Below, piece after piece: positions 1 to 7,823 of a DNA stretch of 11,538 nt. The notes beneath the pieces were generated by a model. It saw only the letters and a program-made list of their open reading frames with translations, was not told the origin of the DNA and ran no database searches. The position numbers and the translations under genes are program-made. The stretch lies in contig CAJJDN010000251.1 of assembly GCA_905182985.1 (NCBI GenBank), positions 17,827 to 29,364 of the forward strand, in the 5' to 3' direction. Each line of letters starts with the position of its first letter. The first letter of the stretch is position 1. Source of the stretch: Paramecium sonneborni (lineage: Eukaryota > Ciliophora > Oligohymenophorea > Peniculida > Parameciidae).

Positions 1-2
1 TA

Positions 3-1057
3 ATTCCTCTGTATAAATTCCAATACAAATTATGTAATCAATCTTTTTTCCTTTATAATTTCAAAGAATTTGATGAAATTTCAAAAGATGATATGATTCC
101 AGTAATATTTAGAAATTCATAAATTTCAAAGAGATTCTCTATCCCATTAATTATTAAAGAGTTATCTTTAAATTATAATTTTGCTTATTTGTAGATGTTG
201 TAAATCTTGGTAAAAATTACAAAAGTTTTCTTTCTCTTTCTAGAGTACTAAAAAAGTAGTTTTGCAGGAGTAAGAAATTTAAATTCAAAACTTTTCAAAA
301 TTTATGAATCTCCCATTATTAAGGTACCTCATGCCTAGGCACATTAAGAATACTTTAAACTTCATCTTGACCAAACGGTTGATGATCTCTCAATAAGTTA
401 GTACGCACTTAAAGTTTTTACCCTTAGAGTAGCTCATCATTTATATGAAATTTTCTCTGAAGAAGATATTATCGATTATTCGTTGATAATTACTTTGTAT
501 CCAATTCTTGAATAAAAAGAATTTACTTGGTGCTTTTAAAGTGATCCTTTTGTTGCTTACCTCTTCTTCAAAAATTCCTATATTAAATTAATCAATTTCA
601 AAATAGTCAGATATAACTTTTTTTATTAATAATACGTGGTCTAAATATGCCACAGACTTTTTGGAATTTAGAAGCCAATTTGGTTGATAATGGTAAAATT
701 TGAATGCTTTATGCATTTAATTGATTTTTGTGCTGAGAGCGTTAGATCAGTTTTAGATCATCTTAATAAAAACTCATTAAAATTGTGGTTAGAGAACTCT
801 TGACAGCATAAAATTTAGGATAAATAGAAGAAAAGTTGAGCTTATTTATTTCATTTGATTTGATGGATTTTAATCATTATGATATAAAAAGAATTTAATG
901 GTAGAATTGGTAAATATTGTTTTAGAATATATCAAATCTATCATCAAAAATAGGAGTCAATTCTGCAAGAGATGTGCCACCTTTCCGTAAGAAATAATTA
1001 TATAAACCTGATGTTGATTATTTGACACACCTAAATTAATAAGTATAATCTATTTGA
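3..1057 (+). CDS. Partial unidentified protein-coding region, possibly broken
   Basis: With TAA and TAG read as Gln, the frame starting at base 3 stays open for 266 codons to a TGA at 801. A second frame is open from 737 to a TGA at 1055-1057 and reads as a plausible C-terminus (motif ARDVPPFRKKQLYKPDVDYL, bases 980-1039). In the sixty codons from 306 to 485 I counted G or C at 31 first, 14 second and 15 third positions, a coding-like bias, although one antisense frame shares it. The start is outside the window. Possible introns are 210-243 (34 bases, pyrimidine-rich 3' end) and 401-427 (27 bases), but neither links the two frames, and 600-740 has competing pieces in all three frames. It is either a decayed gene or one whose exons I cannot resolve. 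Antisense frames in the same interval are also partly open, so even the strand is not certain. I recognise no family. Confidence 0.35.
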
Positions 1058-1299
1058 TTAATTTTATAATTCTTCTTTTTGATGTACTTTATTGTTCCTT
1101 CTGATGAAAAATAATCTTTTACAATTGAACACAATCGCCAATTAATAAAATGAGAGTAGATTCATTACAATTTATATTTAAAAATTATTTTATTCTAAAA
1201 CCATATTATAAAAAAATAAAATAAATTTAGTAGTTGAAAATTAAAAAAAAAACATTATAGAATTAAAATATCCATTAATGAGACTGAATCTTGAAGTCA

Positions 1300-2274
1300 A
1301 TGATATTGTTTCCTTTATTCATTTATTTGGCTATGAATTTCTTAATAAATAGTTTTGAAATTATTTAATTTATTTTTCATGCTATGCTATTTTACTTCAT
1401 ACATTATTATTGTTCTTTTCTAATCATCTTCTTCAATATTAAACTTTAGAGTCCTATGTTCATTAAAAATTTAAACCTCATTTAAACTTGTAAATTCAAA
1501 TTATACAGGTATCTTAATGATAATCTTATTTCTATATCATCCATTATAGATTATTCTAAATTTCTTTTCCAACTTATTGGACATTATATTATATTATGCT
1601 AACAATTTTTAAATATTGATTCATTTAAAAAAGTAATCTATAAATACAAATACTGCTTAAAATAAAAATCTACAAGCTTTAATAAATTTGATTTTTGCAT
1701 TTCCACTCTGTAATACAATCAATAATGATCATTTTAATATATACTCCTTTTTCAAGAATCCTAGGTTTATTGTCTCGAATCAAATGTCTTAAATAAAAGT
1801 TCAAGTAAAAGCTTTGATATCCTTACTCCATATTAATTATTTGTAAATCTTGAAATAAAGATCACATTAAAATCCAATTAAAAATGATCTAATTAAATAA
1901 ACTATTATCTACAGTTTTTGGCTTCTGTTAAAATAATTACTAAGTTAATTGAGAACTCTAATTAATAAGCATGAGATGCTGAATCTTATTTCTCAATTTT
2001 TTTTATTTTTTTGCCAAAATATCTAATACCTAATATTTTGATTAAGATTACCAAATTTGCCTATGCTTTTTATATAAAATATTGCTGTAATTAATTGAAA
2101 AATATCACTTATATATTATTTGATTCCTCTATAAATATTAACTTTATTTGAATCTCATGATTTGATTTGCTTAATATGAAGAATAGCTGCTTATTTTGAT
2201 ATTTCTCTGAATGAGTTTGTTAGTTGTCTAAAATTATCTAAAATGCTCGCTTCAATTTGAATCATATTTATCAT
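1300..2274 (-). pseudogene. Decayed gene, possibly importin/exportin-like
   Basis: Four consecutive minus-strand frames read as protein, each ending in TGA: 2274-2158 (starts MINMIQIEASILDNFRQL), about 2162-1755, 1780-1499 and 1536-1300. The joins at about 2160, 1775 and 1500-1535 are shifts with no GTA...TAG intron of suitable length, so I read them as indels. The first two blocks are helical and Gln-rich, with a segment IEESNNIQVIFFNQLQQYF (within 2105-2030). That resembles the N-terminal HEAT-repeat region of karyopherins of the exportin-7 type, which is inference from pattern only. The last block holds an acidic stretch (RTLKFNIEEDDQKRTIIMYE) I cannot place. The start lies 76 bases beyond the stop of the intact upstream gene on the same strand, a normal ciliate spacing. 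Other in-frame ATG: 2265. Confidence 0.45.
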
Positions 2275-2350
2275 CTACTTTCATTCAAAATAAACCACAA
2301 AAATTAATAAATATTTCAATATTTTTATATTTATTTGATATTCTTCATTA

Positions 2351-4841
2351 TCAAATTGGTATACTATCCAATAATCGTATTCTAGATTTGCCATAAACAC
2401 TTACACATGGATATAATTCTTATGATGTATCTATATCATCCACCTAATCATAGATACTATGTATACAACAAATGTTAAATATGGATTATTCGATTTCCTC
2501 CATTTAATATATTTATGTTCAATACATACTTCAATTATTATTATATCATTATTTGTAAATAAGAAGCATAATTGCTTATTATCTACATCTTTGTTCGAAT
2601 GAGAAAAAAGAATACCATAATTATTTATTACATATGTTCTATTATCATATAATTATATACCCGCATCCAGGATGATAACAATTAATATAATTATTTTTCT
2701 ACATAATTTCTCTAAATCCTATTCCAACATGAAAATATGATCCATCAAGTATTTAAAATGCAAACAAAATTTTCCCAGTTTTTGGAATCGATTATTCACA
2801 AAGACAATAATACCAACCACTATTATTAACTTCCGCCACAAGTTTTCCACATTCACTTACTTAACAGCTACTGTGTTTATAAGTATTTGAAAATTATAAT
2901 GATTTATTAAACAATCGAATCTAAAAAAATATAATAAATTGATTTTAAATATACTTCTTCTAATTCTATTTTTTTTTATTTTTCTGATTCTAACTGAATT
3001 TATTCAATTTAATCAAGTTTGGTTCTTGCTTGTTATAATTATAATTATTTTTGAGTTAAATTTTAATTAAACTTCTATTTTATTTCCTTTTCTATGAATA
3101 TATCAAAATCTATTACATTCATCTTCAAATTTCTTCATCATCTATTGATATTATTTTTTAAAATCTTAAATTGCTTATTCATGTAATTCTTTCATTTCTT
3201 TTTATTCTTTCTCCTTTAATTCTATATTCAATCTTAATTTCTCTCTCAAAGTCTCCAGTTCATTCTCTAGTTAATCCATTTGCAAAAATTTCTGAAATTT
3301 AAAACAATCCTTTTCGAATTTATCCATATAATCACAAAATTATTTGTAGATGTTTGTAAAATTTTAATGATCTTGATTTTTTTTCAATTTATCATTAATC
3401 GAATCAATCTTCAATAGATGATCTTAAAATTATTTAATTGTTTGGTTAAATAAATCCAATTAACAATAAATTTATTATGAAGAAATAATAAATTCCTAAA
3501 ATTCTTGTTCTGTTATCAATTATTCTTAATTTGCTGATTTACTCTCATTAATTTGTTGTAAGGGTTTGAGAATTCCTTGGATTTGGTTGTTATCTAATAT
3601 TTAAATATTAATTACATGGTTTATCCTGTAAAATATTTATTGACTATTAAATGTCTAATTAATCAAGCCATTTTAATTGCTCAAATTTGCTTGCGATAAT
3701 TTTTGAATTTTATAACTCTTTTATCATCATTTATTCAATGTATTCATTTTATTGTTTTTAATTTTAATGAATTAGGATTTAAATATTTGAAAGCAAATCT
3801 TCCTTACTTAATTATTGTATAGAATCATATTTAAATTTATTAATCTCTCTTGTTTAACTTGTTAGATTTTTTCTTACGGTTTCGCTAATATCATTTAATT
3901 ATTCCATGTATCCTTAATTCATTTTAGCAATTTTTTCCTACAGCTTAACTTTTTTTACATTCCTCTTTGACATTAAATCATCAACAATTTGATCTTATTC
4001 TTTCATTTTATCATTCCATATCTAATTTACTTCTTCAATGGTTTTATATTAGCATTATGGATGATCATTAATGTTATTGAAATGATCACTAAGGCATTTG
4101 GCACAAGCAAATCTATCTTCTATTTGTTTACTCTTAGAATCTATGTCAATCATAATTATTTCTTTATTATGTTTAAGACATAAGCTACTTAAACTTGATG
4201 TTTTCTTGAATAAAAATAGAAAAAATTACTTAATTATTTTATGTTTGCATTATTTCAATTTTAATATCTCGATTGAAATTATTTATATTCCATAAAACAT
4301 CCTTAAAAGTCTAAATAGTTTTGTTGTGTTCAATCTTAAAAATTTACTCAAACTTTTAAAAAATGCCATCAATAAATTAGCCATCTTATTGGAATTCCTT
4401 TTCATTTTCTTAAATAGAAAGAAATTCAGATAATTATTTAACATCCTCTAAGAAATTAAGCTAGGTTTAAAATTCTTCTAAAGATTATTTTCCTTCTGAC
4501 ATTTATTTTTTTATTTCACTATAGATATTAACCAAAGCTTCTTCAATTTTATTTTTCAGCTCATTAATTGAATGAAGTAGAATTTCAAAATTCTTCTATC
4601 TTATTTCAATGTCTTTAGTCCTTTTTTCTAATCTTTTATTCTTATATTATTAAATTCTAATTTTTGTTGATTCAAATGTTGAAATATTATTATTATTGAT
4701 TTTCTCAACTAAACAATCCAAACACAAAAATTCAAATTTCCTACTTTCTGATGAGACTAAATCTATTGCAACTAACTCCCGTTTATGAGTTTTACATATC
4801 ATTTCTCTGACCTCAGGCATTTAGCACGCTAAATCATTCAT
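2351..4841 (-). CDS. TRIM-like protein: two B-box-like fingers, coiled coil, SPRY-like domain
   Basis: Seven exons: 4841-4230, 4204-3616, 3593-3117, 3091-2955, 2920-2661, 2638-2467, 2443-2351. They total 2340 bases and give 779 residues with no internal TGA; the stop is TGA at 2353-2351. A first Cys/His module has C16-x2-H19 and C40-x2-C43. A second has C213-x2-H216, C238-x2-C241, H245 and H252. Residues about 50-200 and 260-600 are Lys/Glu/Gln-rich coiled coil. Residues about 606-779 form a C-terminal domain with WYYCLCEQSIPKTGK, VGIGFRE, then SHSNKD, IKW and ELYPCVSVYGKSRIR. This domain matches a family expanded in Paramecium and its order of motifs resembles SPRY/B30.2. Such domains bind proteins, so a scaffold or ubiquitin-ligase-adaptor role is possible, but no RING is present. 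The start is the first ATG; no TGA separates it from the upstream A-rich leader. Apart from the acceptor of intron 1, nothing is broken. I am confident of the gene, less so of the function. Confidence 0.9.
2444..2466 (-). other. Intron 6 of the TRIM-like gene, 23 bases
   Basis: GTATAC...GATTAG, phase 0. Splicing joins NNPYLTFV to VDDIDTSQELYPCVS, the last strand motif of the SPRY-like domain. Confidence 0.9.
2639..2660 (-). other. Intron 5 of the TRIM-like gene, 22 bases
   Basis: GTATAT...AATAG, containing an in-frame TGA if retained. Splicing joins the two halves of a Gly codon in the motif GCGTYVINNYG. Confidence 0.9.
2921..2954 (-). other. Intron 4 of the TRIM-like gene, 34 bases
   Basis: GTATAT...TTTAG with a T-rich 3' half, phase 0. 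It lies between the end of the coiled coil (KKIELEE) and the start of the SPRY-like domain (FSNTYKHSSCQV). Confidence 0.9.
3092..3116 (-). other. Intron 3 of the TRIM-like gene, 25 bases
   Basis: GTAATA...CATAG, containing an in-frame TGA if retained. Splicing makes a TAA (Gln) codon across the junction and continues the coiled coil (FEDEQKEIKQKF). Confidence 0.9.
3594..3615 (-). other. Intron 2 of the TRIM-like gene, 22 bases
   Basis: GTAATT...ATTAG. Without removal the frame hits TGA soon after; removal joins the Lys-Pro codons to a coiled-coil frame (NNQIQGILKPLQQ). It splits a Tyr codon (phase 1). Confidence 0.9.
4205..4229 (-). other. Intron 1 of the TRIM-like gene, 25 bases, unusual AAG acceptor
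   Basis: It begins GTAATTTTTT and ends TTCAAG. Removing these 25 bases (phase 0) restores the frame into the second Cys/His module (SSLCLKHNKE). No GTA...TAG choice nearby gives the needed length of 1 modulo 3. The ending AAG in place of TAG is non-canonical for this lineage. Confidence 0.7.
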
Positions 4842-5200
4842 TTTGTTTTGATTATTAATAATACAAAATCTTTTTAGGATATTTTATATTAATAAACAAT
4901 TACCAAATTCTATTAAATAAAATTTATTTTATGCTAAATATTTAATTTAAAGCTAATATATTTTTTAATATCAAAAAGAAATCAAGTTAAAGCATTGAAA
5001 TAATTTTACTAAATTAAATTATCATCTTAATGATGCTTAAGGTGTAAAACCTTTATGTTAATAAATTATTTTGATAAGATGAATCCATTCAAAACTAAAA
5101 AAGAATCAAAATTCTTATGAATAACATTTGCTGCTCCTATCATGCAATATAATAAAATGAGAAACATTGCTGTTATAATTTTAAATTAATTAGCTCACAA
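4842..5200. other. Gene-free AT-rich interval
   Basis: About 360 bases between the start of the TRIM-like gene and the stop of the next minus-strand gene, so it should hold that gene's 5' leader and promoter and the neighbour's 3' end. One minus-strand frame near 5200-5110 is open just after the neighbour's stop (IVSQLIQNYN...) and could be its old C-terminus if an A was gained or lost in the A-run at 5204-5213. I see no other gene, repeat or RNA. Confidence 0.5.
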
Positions 5201-5570
5201 TCATTTTATTTTTTGATTCCTTGTTAGCTGCTCATCAAATTTCGAATATCTATATTTGTGAACGTTGTATCTACGTTTATAAAACTAACATTTAGAAATA
5301 TTAGGCTCTTCGATCAAAAATTAACCATTATCAGTTATAGATTAGATTTAAAAAATCAAATTTATATCTTCAATGTATACTATTTATGATTCTAGATTTT
5401 TTCCCCATAAAATTTATGGTGAGATAAGTTGATAATCTAAGATGTTATTATATTAAAATAAATTTTAAGACATTATTAATTTTAGACTTCTAATCTAAAT
5501 TATACTATAGATCAGATGATTATAATTCATATTTAGGGGGATTTTCTGTTTCTTACTTCAAAATCTTCAT
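5201..5570 (-). CDS. Small protein of unknown function
   Basis: Two overlapping minus-strand frames look coding. From ATG 5570 one frame reads MKILKQETENPPKYELQSSD. A second frame, open from an ATG at 5530 to TGA 5203-5201 (109 residues), contains LISPQILWGKNLESQIVYIE, then ITDNGQFLIEEPN, and ends in a basic, Tyr-rich tail (FYKRRYNVHKYRYSKFDEQL). A 16-base GTA...TAG stretch at 5490-5505 would join them exactly and give 117 residues. That is shorter than the other introns here (22-34), so a frameshift, or use of ATG 5530 alone, is the alternative. It has no signal peptide, membrane segment or Cys motif. It points away from the kinase remnant at 5747. I do not recognise the family. Confidence 0.55.
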
Positions 5571-5746
5571 TTTACAATTCTACACTAAATTATGAGCCTA
5601 TTTTTCCTTTTTATCCTTTTTTTCTTTAACTTATTTTATATACTATAACTTCTATTAGTATATATTTTATCCGGTTTATGTTTATATAATCTTATCCTCT
5701 CTAGTGTTTAGCTGTATAAAAATTGTTATCAAAATTTTATAGGACT

Positions 5747-6192
5747 TTTAAACTTCAAAATATTTTAGTAATTTAAGGCACTGCTTTCATCATAAGTAAA
5801 GATAACTTAATCTTAATTAATAGACTAGACCTCTAACTAGAGAAGTTGAAAAACTCACACATCATAGACATCCTAATATTATTAGTTTATATGGCTTTTT
5901 TATACAGTAAAACGTGTTTACCTAATGCTTGAATGGCCCCTTTGGAAGACTTGTATGTTTTAATGAAGAAGCAATAATTTAGATGAAAGAAATTATTATA
6001 AATTATTATAAATTATTGTAGAATAAGAAATTAAATGACAAAATGGCATCAAATTAATATCAAGCAAATAATAATGGCATCACGATATATGCATTCAATG
6101 AATGCCATACATAGAGATTTAAAACCTGAAAAATTTTTTGTTTCAATGCTGATATTGATAAGATTTCAGATTTTGGTTTGAGTGTTCATCTT
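5747..6192 (+). pseudogene. Aurora-like protein kinase pseudogene
   Basis: Pieces of a Ser/Thr kinase domain follow in the right order but in different frames. Beta-1-like FKLQNIL (5747-5767) and ISKDNLI lie in one frame. The helix C and hinge region TREVEKLTHHRHPNIISLYG (5836-5895) lies in a second. KRVYLMLE lies at 5910-5933. APLEDLYVLMKKQQFR (5936-5983) is followed by an in-frame TGA at 5984. The catalytic loop IHRDLKPEK is at 6107-6133, and ADIDKISDFGLSVH (6148-6189, DFG at 6169-6177) is in yet another frame. The sequence HPNIISLYGFF and DFGLSVH is aurora-type. The Gly-rich loop is missing and nothing after the DFG segment looks like kinase. With at least three shifts and one premature stop, no active enzyme can be made. 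A 10-base tandem repeat at 5991-6020 lies inside it. Confidence 0.85.
5991..6020 (+). repeat. 10-base tandem repeat, three copies
   Basis: Unit AATTATTATA occurs twice exactly (5991-6000, 6001-6010) and a third time with one change (AATTATTGTA, 6011-6020). It lies within the kinase remnant between the hinge region and the catalytic loop. A unit length that is not a multiple of three shifts the frame when a copy is gained or lost. Confidence 0.85.
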
Positions 6193-6333
6193 TAATTATT
6201 TGATTATATGAAAATGGATTAAAAAATGGAAAATGGATAGATTTAGATGAAAGTTCATTTATCTATACTAATTACTTTTATTTGTCTTATTCAAGAGATT
6301 ACGTTAGCATTACATTTCGATTCTAAAGCTTAA

Positions 6334-7091
6334 ATGAAAAATGAAGGATAGAAAATTTATAATTATTTTGTATTAAGAGATGTACAATTATCATTAAATT
6401 ATGAAATAAAAAATTTATTAAATAAATTAATATAAATTTTTACGTGTTAAGATATTTCATATGAAAATGATGATATTAAAGGATTTTGCTTAAATTTGGA
6501 ATTCAAAGATTCCAGACCTTAGTTTTGTCTAAAATGTGCAGCTGATCCGATTGAAGCATGCTAGTTGTAAAAAAAACCTCAAAAGATTTGGTTAGATTAT
6601 AGGTTTCATCTCTAAAACTAAAGATAATCTTCTTAATTTAACAAATTCATTGAATGGATTCTACGCCTAAGTCAAATATAAAGTTAAAGAAAAATTAAAA
6701 AAAATTTTAAATGATAAACAAATAATTGAAAAGAATATTTGAATGTTTAAGTTAATAAGATTATCAATAAATAAAATAAAACTTATCATTGGTTAAAGAG
6801 TTGTATCAATATTTTAATAACTAAAAGGAGATTCTTAAGTAGAATTAAATTGGTATTTCTCTCTAGTTTAATATTTTTAGGAACCCAATTATTTATATTG
6901 ACTTTTAATTGTAAATAATATTAAAGGATTAATAACTATATTCAATTAAGACTAAAAACTAAAAAACTTTTACAAGACCATGGTAATATTAAGGTATTCA
7001 TTTGAACCATAATCAATTAGAAATAGGATTACAATAAATAAAAAGTTTACCTATACTCAATTAATAGAAATGGAAAAAAGCCAAAATGAAC
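6334..7091 (+). pseudogene. Remnant of a Cys-rich finger plus coiled-coil gene
   Basis: From ATG 6334 the frame runs to a Cys-rich motif. Cys codons are at 6445, 6487, 6526, 6535 and 6559, within DIKGFCLNLEF, FCLKCAADPIEAC and KKPQKIW. This pattern fits a ciliate B-box-like finger family. The expected His after the first Cys pair appears as Asp, a sign of decay. At about 6595 the reading shifts to a second frame (GFISKTKDNLLNLTNSLNG, then KVKEKLKKILNDKQ) ending at TGA 6740. Near 6738 it shifts to a third, Gln-rich helical frame (SLVKELYQYFNNQKEIL) ending at TGA 7092. The first two shifts have no fitting intron. Possible GTA...TAG introns are 6853-6880 (28 bases) and 6994-7020 (27 bases). It is a different family member from the intact gene at 2351-4841, and lies on the other strand. 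The first frame is continuous with the DFG segment of the kinase remnant upstream, probably by chance. Confidence 0.6.
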
Positions 7092-7094
7092 TGA

Positions 7095-7437
7095 AGTGAT
7101 CCAATAATTAGAGAAACAATTATCATTTGCTAAATCTTTTTAATGTATCCAAAAATCTTTCATAATTTAATTTTTTTAGGTATTTCATTATTATTATTAT
7201 TTTATTTAATTATATATGAAATAAATTAAAAGAGTAAAGGATTTTATGTCTATGATTTTTTATGCTATATGAAATTATTCATATTTAATTTTTAATCTCT
7301 ATAATTAGTCTTTTGAATTCATTCTAAAATTTTTTTGATTAATTAACAGATGAATATATTAATGAAAATAATGTAAATATAAATTAATTAAACATTTTAT
7401 AGATATCGATTATTATGAGCCTTGAGTAAATTATTCT
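7095..7437. other. Gene-free AT-rich interval
   Basis: Long A/T runs with no frame on either strand that I can support as protein, and no repeat or RNA structure I recognise. It probably holds the 3' end of the remnant upstream. Confidence 0.4.
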
Positions 7438-7734
7438 ATGAGTTTGCCTTTTAATTTGCCTTTAAAAACCTTTAATTAATTTATTTTTTCAATTGTGAAG
7501 ACTAATAGTCACTCAAAATAAAAATTCATATTTTATATTTAATTAATAGAACATTCCTACGAATAAATAAATAGATGCAAATATAGCATGATTGATATAA
7601 TTCACTAATCTCAAGCAATAAAATTTTTCAGTTCCGTAGTTTTAATTCTTATCCATATTTATAAGAATAAATATTATTGTATTAGGATAGTTATCAATAT
7701 TAAAAAATTTAATTTTTGGTTTTAATATATATGA
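7438..7734 (+). CDS. Doubtful 98-residue ORF
   Basis: ATG 7438 to TGA 7732-7734 with TAA/TAG as Gln. It reads MSLPFNLPLKTFNQFIFSIV at the start, with a hydrophobic stretch FFSSVVLILIHIY later. TGA is rare in such AT-rich sequence, so a frame of this length can arise by chance. The mix of residues is plausible but I recognise no family. It is followed 90 bases later by the long membrane-protein pseudogene on the same strand. Confidence 0.25.
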
Positions 7735-7823
7735 ATTAATAGATAATAAATGTGCTCTTAAATTGTGTACTTGATCTGAGATTAAAATCTTTTATAAATC
7801 CAAAATAGTATATAAATTTACAT

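Noticed and set aside
693..745. A 53-base GTA...TAG intron joining the two frames at 1-1057
   Set aside because: It has the right length modulo three but is far longer than the 22-34 base introns seen here, and the alternative frame inside it looks coding.
3989..4295. Two overlapping plus-strand ORFs of 64 and 65 codons under the standard code
   Set aside because: They lie antisense to exons 1 and 2 of the intact minus-strand gene and are hydrophobic mirror images of its coiled coil.
5039..5053. Small inverted repeat AAGGT/ACCTT as a terminator or RNA element
   Set aside because: A five-base stem with a five-base loop is expected by chance in sequence this AT-rich.
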